From positions 124,001-188,000 of the forward strand of contig NZ_JBHULZ010000008.1 of assembly GCF_042684705.1 (NCBI RefSeq): DNA of 64,000 bases, in the 5' to 3' direction. The notes beneath the pieces are model-generated. The model was not told the DNA's origin. It saw nothing but the letters and a program-made list of their open reading frames with translations, and ran no database searches. Of the stretch, positions 33,819 to 41,689 are shown one piece after another. Numbering within the stretch: the stretch's first letter is position 1; each line of letters begins with the position of its first letter. A program made the translations under genes and the position numbers. Source of the DNA: Mesonia sediminis. Its GTDB lineage: Bacteria; Bacteroidota; Bacteroidia; Flavobacteriales; Flavobacteriaceae.

Positions 33819-34643
33819 TTATTTCTTTCTACGTTCTACAATAAACTTATTACTCGCTTTGGTTTTAGAACGAGTTCTATAACCCTTGGCTGGTATACCT
33901 TTTCTAGATCTTGGATGACCTCCTGAAGCTCTACCTTCACCACCACCCATTGGGTGATCAACTGGGTTCATAACAACTGGTCTAGTTCTAGGCCTTCTTC
34001 CTAACCAACGCTTTCTACCTGCCTTACCAGAAACCAACAATTGATGATCACTGTTTGATACAGCACCAATAGTTGCCATACACTCACTTAAGATCAACCT
34101 AATTTCTCCTGAAGGCAACTTTACCGTTGCATACTTACCTTCTCTCGCAATCAATTGAGCAAACGCACCTGCACTACGAGCCATCACAGCTCCTTGACCA
34201 GGTCTTAACTCAATACAAGAAATCACAGTACCTAAAGGAATTTCCTTTAAAGGCATTGCGTTTCCAATTTCTGTGGCTACATCGCTTCCAGAAACTAAAT
34301 TCTGACCTACCTGTAAACCATTTTGAGCAATTACATAACGTTTCTCTCCATCTTGATAGTTCAATAATGCAATAAACGCAGTTCTGTTCGGATCATACTC
34401 GATTGAAGCAACAGTTGCAGGAATACCCGCTTTGTTACGTTTAAAATCGATAATACGATAACGTTTCTTATGACCACCACCTCTATAGCGCATAGTCATT
34501 TTTCCTTGACTGTTTCTACCTCCTGTTCTTTTTCTCGGAGCAAGTAAACTCTTCTCCGGCTTATCAGTAGTAATGGCGTCATACCCATTAACTACTCTAA
34601 AACGCTGACCAGGAGTGATTGGTTTTAATTTTCTAACCGACAT
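33819..34643 (-). CDS. rplB: 50S ribosomal protein L2 (uL2)
   Basis: L2 is required for peptidyl-transferase activity and forms an intersubunit bridge. The 274-residue protein has the SH3-like and OB-like domains and the signature NPVDHPMGGGEGRASGG with the conserved histidine, plus the ARSAGAFAQLIAREGKYATVKLPSGE segment. It follows rplW by 10 bases. Confidence 0.99.
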   Translation of the reverse strand: MSVRKLKPITPGQRFRVVNGYDAITTDKPEKSLLAPRKRTGGRNSQGKMTMRYRGGGHKKRYRIIDFKRNKAGIPATVASIEYDPNRTAFIALLNYQDGEKRYVIAQNGLQVGQNLVSGSDVATEIGNAMPLKEIPLGTVISCIELRPGQGAVMARSAGAFAQLIAREGKYATVKLPSGEIRLILSECMATIGAVSNSDHQLLVSGKAGRKRWLGRRPRTRPVVMNPVDHPMGGGEGRASGGHPRSRKGIPAKGYRTRSKTKASNKFIVERRKK

Positions 34644-34653
34644 CCTTTAATTC

Positions 34654-34944
34654 TTAAAGATTAGTATATAAATCTATTGTCTCTCCGTCTGCCACCTGTA
34701 CAATTGCTTTTTTATAAGCATTTGTTTTACCAGTCACGACACCCGTTTTAGTGTAACGAGTTTTTCGATCTGGACGGACAATCATTGTGCGAACTTTTTC
34801 AACTGAAACGCCATAAGCAGACTCTACTGCGTCTTTTATTTCAATCTTGTTCGCCTTTTTATTCACCACAAAAGCAAAGCGATTATTCAATTCGCTATCA
34901 TTAGTTGCTTTTTCTGTAATAATAGGTTTTATTAAGATACTCAT
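34654..34944 (-). CDS. rplW: 50S ribosomal protein L23 (uL23)
   Basis: L23 at the tunnel exit docks trigger factor and SRP. The 96-residue protein begins MSILIKPIITEKATNDSELN and contains FVVNKKANKIEIKDAVESAYGVSVEKVRTMI. It is placed between rplD (5 bases) and rplB (10 bases), the normal S10-operon order. Confidence 0.99.
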   Translation of the reverse strand: MSILIKPIITEKATNDSELNNRFAFVVNKKANKIEIKDAVESAYGVSVEKVRTMIVRPDRKTRYTKTGVVTGKTNAYKKAIVQVADGETIDLYTNL

Positions 34945-34949
34945 AACGC

Positions 34950-35579
34950 TTATTTACTCAAATTCTTTTCAATTTCTTCTAACGACTCCTCAGTCAACAC
35001 AACTTTATTTGCGTGCATTAATTTGTAAGTGCTTATTTCTGAAGCAGTTACAACTTCTGAAGTTTTTAAATTACGTGATGACAAATATACATTTTTATTT
35101 GTTTCACCCAATACTATCAATGATTTTTTATCATTTAAGCCTAAATTAGCTAAAAAGCTTAAAAAATCCTTAGTTTTTGGTTTATCAAAATTAAAATCCT
35201 CAACAACCATTAAGTTGTTAGATTTTACCTTTTGAGAGAGTACAGATCTTCTGGCCAAACGCTTAAGGTTTTTATTCAATTTAAAACCATAATTTCTTGG
35301 TCTAGGTCCAAATATACGGCCACCCCCTCTAAAGATTGGCGACTTAATACTACCCGCACGGGCCGTACCTGTTCCTTTTTGCTTCTTAATCTTACGAGTA
35401 CTTCCTACAATTTCGGCTCTTTCTTTAGCCTTATGTGTACCTTGTCTTTGATTCGCCAAGTACTGCTTAACATCTAAGTAAACAGCGTGCTCGTTAGGCT
35501 CAATTCCAAAAACAGCATCAGAAAGGTTTGCCTCTCTACCTGTTTCTTTACCTTGTTTATCTAAAACTGCTACTTTCAT
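34950..35579 (-). CDS. rplD: 50S ribosomal protein L4 (uL4)
   Basis: L4 has a long loop into the peptide tunnel and is the autogenous repressor of the S10 operon in E. coli. The 209-residue protein begins MKVAVLDKQGKETGREANLS and has the GTGTARAGSIKSPIFRGGGRIFGPRPRNYGFKLNKN tunnel loop at about 58-95. The longest frame begins at 35624 inside rplC; the ATG at 35577-35579 is used because it overlaps the rplC stop by one base (TAATG) and gives the standard N-terminus. It lies one gene downstream of the hairpin-rich rpsJ-rplC gap, of interest because L4 could bind there. Confidence 0.98.
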   Translation of the reverse strand: MKVAVLDKQGKETGREANLSDAVFGIEPNEHAVYLDVKQYLANQRQGTHKAKERAEIVGSTRKIKKQKGTGTARAGSIKSPIFRGGGRIFGPRPRNYGFKLNKNLKRLARRSVLSQKVKSNNLMVVEDFNFDKPKTKDFLSFLANLGLNDKKSLIVLGETNKNVYLSSRNLKTSEVVTASEISTYKLMHANKVVLTEESLEEIEKNLSK

Positions 35580-36196
35580 TATTTCTGAATAGTTACGTAA
35601 GCGTTTTTGTGGCCAGGAACACATCCTTTAACTACTAGCAGATTTTTTTCTGCTACCACTTTTAACACTTTAAGATTTTCTACTTTCACTCTTTCGCCTC
35701 CCATTTGACCTGCCATACGCATTCCTTTAAAAACACGCGCAGGGTAAGAAGCCGCACCAATCGATCCTGGAGCTCTTAAACGGTTATGTTGACCGTGCGT
35801 TTGTTGCCCAACACCACCAAAACCGTGACGCTTTACAACCCCCTGAAAACCTTTACCTTTAGAAGTTCCTACTACATCAACAAATTCTCCTTCTGTAAAG
35901 TGCTCTACAGTAATTTGATCACCTAATTTGTAATCTTCTTCAAATCCTTGGAACTCGACAACTTTACGTTTTGCACCAGTACCTGCTTTCTTAAAGTGAC
36001 CTGCAGCCGCTTTTGTAGTAGCTTTGTCTGATTTGTCATCGAAACCAAGTTGAAGAGCTTCATACCCGTCAACCTCGATGGTTCTGACTTGGGTAACTAC
36101 ACATGGTCCTGCTTGAATAACGGTACACGGAATATTTTTTCCGTTTTCGTCAAAAATGCTGGTCATGCCTATTTTCTTTCCTATTAACCCAGACAT
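35579..36196 (-). CDS. rplC: 50S ribosomal protein L3 (uL3)
   Basis: L3 nucleates 50S assembly and touches the peptidyl-transferase centre. The 205-residue protein begins MSGLIGKKIGMTSIFDENGK and has DVVGTSKGKGFQGVVKRHGFGG, GSIGAASYPARVFKGMRMAGQMGGERVKVENL. It is preceded by a 153-base gap with a terminator-like hairpin, unlike the close spacing elsewhere. The stop overlaps the rplD start. Confidence 0.99.
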   Translation of the reverse strand: MSGLIGKKIGMTSIFDENGKNIPCTVIQAGPCVVTQVRTIEVDGYEALQLGFDDKSDKATTKAAAGHFKKAGTGAKRKVVEFQGFEEDYKLGDQITVEHFTEGEFVDVVGTSKGKGFQGVVKRHGFGGVGQQTHGQHNRLRAPGSIGAASYPARVFKGMRMAGQMGGERVKVENLKVLKVVAEKNLLVVKGCVPGHKNAYVTIQK

Positions 36197-36226
36197 AATT
36201 ATTATTTATTATTAAACATTTATATT

Positions 36227-36264
36227 AAAAAAATTTAGGGGCTAGAAAAATATATCTAACCCCT
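36227..36264 (-). terminator. Strong terminator-like hairpin upstream of rplC (possible attenuator)
   Basis: On the reverse strand AGGGGTTAGA (36264-36255), an 8-base loop (36254-36247) and TCTAGCCCCT (36246-36237) give a 10-base-pair stem with one G-T pair. AAA and then T7 (36233-36227) follow. It has the form of an intrinsic terminator but lies inside the ribosomal cluster, 31 bases before the rplC start, with essential genes downstream. It could be a regulated attenuator. Confidence 0.75.
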
Positions 36265-36312
36265 AGACTATATTCTTCCGTTTTTCCCTCGCTCGCAGCT
36301 CAGGACATGTTA

Positions 36313-36336
36313 CTATCACTTGTAATCAAGTAATAG
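36313..36336 (-). ncRNA. Second hairpin in the rpsJ-rplC leader
   Basis: On the reverse strand CTATTACTTG (36336-36327), loop ATTA (36326-36323) and CAAGTGATAG (36322-36313) form a 10-base-pair stem with one wobble pair. It begins 13 bases after the rpsJ stop and lies 48 bases upstream of the terminator-like hairpin. Together they look like a structured leader of rplC. Confidence 0.5.
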
Positions 36337-36349
36337 CTTGGTAAAATCA

Positions 36350-36655
36350 TTAAACTTTAATCTCTACCTCTACTCCACTTGGAAGCTCTAATTTCATAAG
36401 AGCATCAATTGTTTTAGAAGATGAGCTATAGATATCTAATAATCTTTTATAAGAACTTAACTCGAACTGCTCACGCGCTTTTTTATTCACGTGCGGCGAA
36501 CGCAACACTGTAAATATTTTTTTATGCGTAGGTAATGGAATTGGTCCCGTTACCACAGCCCCCGTAGTTTTAACTGTTTTTACAATTTTCTCAGCAGATT
36601 TATCTACCAAGTTGTAATCGTAAGATTTTAATTTTATTCTAATTTTCTGACTCAT
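36350..36655 (-). CDS. rpsJ: 30S ribosomal protein S10 (uS10)
   Basis: S10 is a 30S head protein and, as NusE, a partner of NusB in antitermination. The 101-residue protein begins MSQKIRIKLKSYDYNLVDKSA and has GPIPLPTHKKIFTVLRSPHVNKKAREQFE and the ALMKLELPSGVEVEIK end. It directly follows fusA by 12 bases. Its NusE role makes nearby attenuation structures more interesting, although no link is shown. Confidence 0.99.
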   Translation of the reverse strand: MSQKIRIKLKSYDYNLVDKSAEKIVKTVKTTGAVVTGPIPLPTHKKIFTVLRSPHVNKKAREQFELSSYKRLLDIYSSSSKTIDALMKLELPSGVEVEIKV

Positions 36656-36667
36656 GTTTCCTTGATA

Positions 36668-38776
36668 TTAGTCGTTAGCTCCTTTTGCTGCTTTGATTAC
36701 TTCTTCAGATATATTTGAAGGAGTTTCAGCATAGTGAGAAAATTCCATTGTAGAGGTAGCTCTACCTGAAGATAAGGTTCTTAATGTAGTTACATAACCA
36801 AACATTTCTGCTAATGGCACTTCGGCTTTAATAACTTTTGCACCAGATCTATCAGACATATTGTTAACTTGACCTCTTCTTCTGTTTAAGTCACCTACGA
36901 TATCTCCCATATTTTCTTCTGGAGTAACCACTTCGTTTTTCATAATTGGCTCAAGGATAATAGCACCTGCTTTTTTAGCTGCCGCTTTATATCCTAATTT
37001 AGCCGCCAATTCAAACGATAATTGATCAGAATCTACAGGGTGAAATGATCCGTCTTTTAAAGTAACCTTTAAAGTATCCATTTGGAAACCTGCCAAGGGT
37101 CCGTTTTTCATCGCTTCTTCGAAACCTTTTTGAACCGAAGGAATAAATTCTTTTGGAATTCTACCTCCTTTAATTTCGTCTACGAACTGAAGACCAGTAC
37201 CTTCGAAATCTTCATCAACAGGCCCCATTTCAAATACGATATCTGCAAACTTACCACGACCACCAGACTGTTTCTTATAAACTTCTCTATGTTCTGCGGT
37301 TTGTGTAACAGCTTCTTTATACTCTACTTGTGGCTCACCTTCGTTAACCTCTACTTTAAATTCTCTTTTTAAACGATCTACTAATATTTCAATATGCAAT
37401 TCTCCCATACCTGAAATAATAGTTTGCCCTGAAGCTTCGTCAGTTTTTACCTGAAAAGTTGGATCTTCTTCAGCTAATTTAGCCAAAGCCATACCCATTT
37501 TATCAACATCAGCTTTTGTCTTTGGCTCTACTGCAATACCAATAACTGGCGCAGGGAAAGTCATTGATTCAAGCACAATTGGATTATCCATATCGGTAAG
37601 GGTATCACCGGTTTTAATATCTTTAAAACCTACTGCAGCCCCAATATCACCAGCTTCGATACGATCGATAGGCTCTTGCTTATTGGCGTGCATCTGATAC
37701 ATTCTTGAAATCCGCTCTTTTTTACCAGAACGATTGTTTAATACATAAGAACCAGCATCCAATGCTCCTGAATAAGTTCTAAAGAATGCCAAACGACCTA
37801 CGAAAGGATCGGTTGCAATTTTAAATGCTAAAGCAGAAAAAGGAGAATCTACATTAGGCTTACGCACTTCTGCCTCTCCAGTTTCAGGATTAGTCCCTTC
37901 GATAGCATCGATATCTACTGGTGATGGTAAATAACGCATTACCGAGTCAAGCATAGCCTGAACTCCTTTATTTTTAAAAGCCGAACCACACATCATTGGT
38001 ATAATAGACATGTCAATTGTAGCTGCTCTTAAAGCTGCAATAATCTCATCTTCGGTAATAGAGTTTTCGTCTTCAAAGAACTTCTCCATTAACTCTTCGT
38101 CATATTCAGCAACAGCTTCAACTAGTTGAGCTCTATACTTATCTACATCATCAACTAATTCAGCAGGAATCTCGATTTCTTTATAAGTCATACCGAAGTT
38201 ATCCTCATCCCAAATAATTGCTTTTTTAGAAATAAGATCAACCACTCCTTTAAAATCAATTTCATCACCGATTGGCACTTGCAAAGGAACAGGATTACCT
38301 CCTAACATTTCACGCACTTGGTTACAAACGTTAAAAAAATCTGCACCCTGTCTATCCATTTTGTTCACAAAACCTAGACGCGGTACACGATATTTATCAG
38401 CCTGTCTCCATACGGTTTCCGACTGTGGCTCAACACCATCAACTGCACTAAATAAAGCCACAACACCATCTAAGACACGCAATGAGCGCTCTACTTCAAC
38501 AGTAAAGTCAACGTGACCTGGCGTATCGATAATATTTACTACATATTCTTGATCTCTATAGTTCCAGGTACAGTGCGTTGCAGCAGAAGTAATGGTAATA
38601 CCACGCTCTTGCTCTTGCTCCATCCAGTCCATAGTTGCAGCACCTTCGTGTGTTTCACCTATTTTGTGATTTACACCAGTGTAAAACAAAATACGCTCTG
38701 TGGTAGTTGTTTTACCCGCATCAATATGCGCTGCAATTCCTATATTTCTTGTAAATTTTAAATCTCTTTGTGCCAT
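36668..38776 (-). CDS. fusA: Elongation factor G
   Basis: EF-G is the GTPase that drives translocation on the ribosome, and with RRF it recycles ribosomes. The 702-residue protein begins AQRDLKFTRNIGIAAHIDAG KTTTTERILF-like G1 motif (AHIDAGKTTTTE), has the DTPGHVDF (G3) and NKMDR (G4) motifs, and all five domains. It follows rpsG by 6 bases. In E. coli tufA comes next; here rpsJ follows directly. Confidence 0.99.
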   Translation of the reverse strand: MAQRDLKFTRNIGIAAHIDAGKTTTTERILFYTGVNHKIGETHEGAATMDWMEQEQERGITITSAATHCTWNYRDQEYVVNIIDTPGHVDFTVEVERSLRVLDGVVALFSAVDGVEPQSETVWRQADKYRVPRLGFVNKMDRQGADFFNVCNQVREMLGGNPVPLQVPIGDEIDFKGVVDLISKKAIIWDEDNFGMTYKEIEIPAELVDDVDKYRAQLVEAVAEYDEELMEKFFEDENSITEDEIIAALRAATIDMSIIPMMCGSAFKNKGVQAMLDSVMRYLPSPVDIDAIEGTNPETGEAEVRKPNVDSPFSALAFKIATDPFVGRLAFFRTYSGALDAGSYVLNNRSGKKERISRMYQMHANKQEPIDRIEAGDIGAAVGFKDIKTGDTLTDMDNPIVLESMTFPAPVIGIAVEPKTKADVDKMGMALAKLAEEDPTFQVKTDEASGQTIISGMGELHIEILVDRLKREFKVEVNEGEPQVEYKEAVTQTAEHREVYKKQSGGRGKFADIVFEMGPVDEDFEGTGLQFVDEIKGGRIPKEFIPSVQKGFEEAMKNGPLAGFQMDTLKVTLKDGSFHPVDSDQLSFELAAKLGYKAAAKKAGAIILEPIMKNEVVTPEENMGDIVGDLNRRRGQVNNMSDRSGAKVIKAEVPLAEMFGYVTTLRTLSSGRATSTMEFSHYAETPSNISEEVIKAAKGAND

Positions 38777-38782
38777 TGTTTT

Positions 38783-39259
38783 TTAGAATCTAAAGTGTGA
38801 GAATGCTTTGTTTGCTTCGGCCATTCTGTGCGTATCTACTCTTTTTTTAACCGCAGCACCTTCTTCCTTAGCAGCAGCTAAAACTTCTGCAGCCAATTTT
38901 GCCGCCATCCCTTTTTCATTACGCTTGCGCGCAAACATAATCAACCACTTCATAGCGGTTGAAACTTTTCTATCTGGACGAATTTGCATAGGTATTTGAA
39001 ATGTAGCTCCACCAACTCTTCTACTGCGCACTTCTACGTGCGGCATTACGTTAGATAAAGCGTCTTTCCATAGCTCTAAAGCCGATTTTTCTTCGTCTTG
39101 CTTTTTTTCTTCTACAATATCAATTGCATCATAAAAAATCTTAAAAGCGATTGACTTTTTACCGTCCCACATCATCATGTTAACGAACCTAGTTACTAAC
39201 TGGTCATTAAACTTAGGATCTGGTAAAAGAGGTCTCTTTTTTGCCTGTCTTTTTCTCAT
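38783..39259 (-). CDS. rpsG: 30S ribosomal protein S7 (uS7)
   Basis: S7 nucleates the 30S head and represses the str operon in E. coli. The 158-residue protein begins MRKRQAKKRPLLPDPKFND and has LVTRFVNMMMWDGKKSIA, NVMPHVEVRSRRVGGATFQIPMQI and the AFSHFRF end. It follows rpsL by 85 bases; the gap contains a TTAACAAT direct repeat but no clear hairpin. Confidence 0.99.
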   Translation of the reverse strand: MRKRQAKKRPLLPDPKFNDQLVTRFVNMMMWDGKKSIAFKIFYDAIDIVEEKKQDEEKSALELWKDALSNVMPHVEVRSRRVGGATFQIPMQIRPDRKVSTAMKWLIMFARKRNEKGMAAKLAAEVLAAAKEEGAAVKKRVDTHRMAEANKAFSHFRF

Positions 39260-39344
39260 GTCTTCTCTTAAATAAGTTAATTGTTAACGGTTATTGTTAA
39301 TGGATAAATGTATTTCTCAACTTTTAGCGATTAACAAATAACTT

Positions 39345-39719
39345 TTACTTTTTAGGGCGTTTTGCTCCGTACTTTGACCTACGTTGCGTTCTACCTTCTA
39401 CTCCGGCCGTATCTAATGCTCCACGAACAATATGATATCTAACCCCTGGTAAATCTTTTACCCTTCCACCTCTAACTAATACTATCGAGTGCTCTTGCAA
39501 ATTGTGTCCTTCTCCTGGGATGTAAGCATTTACTTCTTTACCATTGGTCAACCTTACCCTAGCTACTTTACGCATAGCCGAGTTTGGTTTTTTTGGCGTA
39601 GTGGTGTAAACACGCGTACAAACCCCACGTCTTTGAGGACAAGAATCCAAAGCAGCCGATTTAGACTTCTTAGTTATTTTGGTTCTTCCTTTTCTTACTA
39701 ATTGTGAAATTGTTGGCAT
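39345..39719 (-). CDS. rpsL: 30S ribosomal protein S12 (uS12)
   Basis: S12 lies at the decoding centre and determines streptomycin response. The 124-residue protein begins MPTISQLVRKGRTKITKKSK and has the invariant TTPKKPNSAMRKVARVRLTNG and GEGHNLQEHSIVLVRGGRVKDLPGVRYHIVRG segments. In these, the lysine at KKPNSA (Lys43-equivalent) is wild type. First gene of the cluster, with a perfect promoter upstream (39772-39802). Confidence 0.99.
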   Translation of the reverse strand: MPTISQLVRKGRTKITKKSKSAALDSCPQRRGVCTRVYTTTPKKPNSAMRKVARVRLTNGKEVNAYIPGEGHNLQEHSIVLVRGGRVKDLPGVRYHIVRGALDTAGVEGRTQRRSKYGAKRPKK

Positions 39720-39753
39720 AATTTCTTTTACACTAATTATTAAAATATTAATT

Positions 39754-39767
39754 CCCGTTTTTTCGGG
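39754..39767 (-). other. 5' hairpin in the rpsL leader
   Basis: CCCG and CGGG pair around a six-base A/T loop in the reverse-strand leader of the ribosomal cluster. It lies just after the predicted start of transcription (about 39765), so it would sit at the extreme 5' end of the mRNA. A role in mRNA stability is possible; it is short and may be chance. Confidence 0.3.
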
Positions 39768-39771
39768 TTTG

Positions 39772-39802
39772 CAAATGTAAAAATTAATTTCAAAAAAGCA
39801 AA
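39772..39802 (-). promoter_or_regulatory. Perfect Bacteroidetes promoter of the ribosomal supercluster
   Basis: On the reverse strand TTTG (39802-39799), a 19-base spacer and TACATTTG (39779-39772) match both the -33 TTTG and -7 TAnnTTTG elements exactly. It lies about 50 bases before the rpsL start. The spacer is AT-rich. The strongest promoter seen in the window. Confidence 0.8.
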
Positions 39803-39896
39803 TTATAATCGATTAATTTTCAATACAATTGTACTTTGCATAAACAAGTTTATTCGATTAATTTCGTTATCCTAAAAAGCACCGATAAAAAAATAA

Positions 39897-41573
39897 GTGA
39901 ATCGCACCTTTATACAAATAATACTTCTACTGTTAATAAGCTGTCCTTTTGGTTTTTCACAAACAACAGTAAAAGCTTATATTTTAAACACAGTAATCTC
40001 TAAAGCAAAATCGGATACATTAGAAGTGCTACAAACAAAATCCGTAAAGGAACTAAAAAGAGTTTTAAACCAAAGAATAACCAACCTCCAAAAACAAGGC
40101 TATATAGATGCAGAATTCAACTTTTTAAAAGCACAAAAAAACAATACCTATATATATAGATTAAAAAAAGGCAAGCAATTTGAATACATACATTTAAAAA
40201 TAACAGACAGTCTAGCGTTGGATTTAGCCGAATGTGATTTAAAAATTTTCAACAAAACAATTAAACTACCAATAGTTGGTTTAGAAGAACAACTCACAAA
40301 AATAAACAACTGTTTAGCCAATAAAGGCCAGCCTTTTTTACAAATACAAATAATCAAGATTCAAAAAAAGGACAACAACCTATTTGCCGCACTTCAATTA
40401 AATTCATCTAAAAACAGACAACTCGATGAAATTATCATAAAAGGCTACTCCAAGTTTCCCAAATCTTTTTTAAAACATCGCTTACAACTTATTACAGGAG
40501 TGAATTTCAACAAAGAAGAGATTTTGGAGAAATACAAACAAATCCAGCAATTAAATTTTGCCTCAAGCATAAAACCACCCGAAATTTTATTCCAAAAAGA
40601 CAGTACCAAGCTATATCTATTTTTAAACAAACAAAAACAAAACGAATTTGATGGCTACTTAGGATTTTCAAATGAGGATCAAGGGAAATTTAATTTAAAC
40701 GGCTACTTGAATTTATCATTACTTAACAATTTTAATCAAGGGGAACGAATAGATCTCTCCTATTTAAATAATGCCGAATCTCAATTAGAATTTAAATTAG
40801 CAACAGAACTTCCTTATCTATTTAATTCTCCAATTGGTATTAATCTACGTTTTAACTTACTTCGAAAAGACAGTACTTTCACACGAAACACTTTTGGTGC
40901 CCAAATAAATTATAGTATTAAAAACTGGAAACCCTATATAGGCTACACCTCTATTAAGTCAAATCAGACCCAGTCAATCCCATCTTTTTCACAAAAAATA
41001 AATCTTAGCAACTACAACGCTAAATTCCTTCAAATAGGTGTTCGCCTCGACGCAAACCAAAGAAAAGATTTTTTCACCCCGCCCAGTTATCTAAACCTAA
41101 GCACTTCTTTTGGCTCACGAAAAGCAACCATCAATAGTTCTCAGCAAATTTACACGCTACAACACCAGCACTTCTTACCAATTGCAAAACGTAGCGGAAT
41201 TCGCACCCATCTAACAGCTCACTATCTTGAGAGTAAGGACTATTTTATTAACGAATTGAGCTTTTTTGGCGGAATTAACAGCTTTCGCGGTATTGAAGAA
41301 AACAGTTTAACGACAAATTTTTACGCCATACTGCAAACCGAATACCGTTTCAAATTCGCCTCTAACTTTTATTTACATAGTATTTTAGACTATGGCCTTT
41401 ACACACCCTTACCTAATTCTTCGTTAGAAAATCTAACCAGCCTAGGTTTTGGTTTAGCTTTAAACACCAAAGCAGGTAAACTAGAGTTAATGTTTGCTAA
41501 TGCCAAGTACCCCGGCACAGGCTTTAAATTTAGAAATACATTAGTACACCTCCGTCTTCAAAGCAGGTTTTAA
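39897..41573 (+). CDS. Omp85/BamA-type outer-membrane protein with short POTRA region
   Basis: This 558-residue protein has a signal sequence ending at about residue 22 (FSQ). Residues 50-230 are POTRA-like (NLQKQGYIDAEFNF, then LDEIIIKGYSKFPKSFLKHRLQL and LQLNFAS-like helix and strand). The rest is a beta barrel (QLEFKLATELPYLFNSPIGINLRFN) with FFGGINSFRGIEEN, the RG motif found on loop 6 of Omp85 proteins (VRGF class). It may insert or export outer-membrane proteins or lipids; the partner is unknown. It starts with GTG, divergent from rpsL. LISC at 13-16 mimics a lipobox, but a barrel protein with a lipid anchor would be unusual. Confidence 0.78.
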   Translation: MNRTFIQIILLLLISCPFGFSQTTVKAYILNTVISKAKSDTLEVLQTKSVKELKRVLNQRITNLQKQGYIDAEFNFLKAQKNNTYIYRLKKGKQFEYIHLKITDSLALDLAECDLKIFNKTIKLPIVGLEEQLTKINNCLANKGQPFLQIQIIKIQKKDNNLFAALQLNSSKNRQLDEIIIKGYSKFPKSFLKHRLQLITGVNFNKEEILEKYKQIQQLNFASSIKPPEILFQKDSTKLYLFLNKQKQNEFDGYLGFSNEDQGKFNLNGYLNLSLLNNFNQGERIDLSYLNNAESQLEFKLATELPYLFNSPIGINLRFNLLRKDSTFTRNTFGAQINYSIKNWKPYIGYTSIKSNQTQSIPSFSQKINLSNYNAKFLQIGVRLDANQRKDFFTPPSYLNLSTSFGSRKATINSSQQIYTLQHQHFLPIAKRSGIRTHLTAHYLESKDYFINELSFFGGINSFRGIEENSLTTNFYAILQTEYRFKFASNFYLHSILDYGLYTPLPNSSLENLTSLGFGLALNTKAGKLELMFANAKYPGTGFKFRNTLVHLRLQSRF

Positions 41574-41587
41574 AACCCTCCTATTTC

Positions 41588-41619
41588 TTGCTTACTCAAA
41601 GTGTTAAAAATTAATTTTA
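41588..41619 (+). promoter_or_regulatory. Probable promoter of the SusC/SusD operon
   Basis: TTG at 41588-41590, a 21-base spacer, then TAATTTTA at 41612-41619, one mismatch from TAnnTTTG. The SusC start is 71 bases farther. The spacing is acceptable for flavobacteria. Confidence 0.4.
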
Positions 41620-41689
41620 GTAAAAATAAGTTGCATTATTAAGTATTTATTAAGATTTTTGACGTTGGCTAATTCAAATAAATTACAAA

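Noticed and set aside
36197..36349. A short gene (for example tuf fragment) between rpsJ and rplC
   Set aside because: No open frame with a plausible protein is present; the gap is explained better by hairpins.
39260..39344. Terminator between rpsL and rpsG
   Set aside because: Only a TTAACAAT direct repeat is seen; no stem with a T-run.
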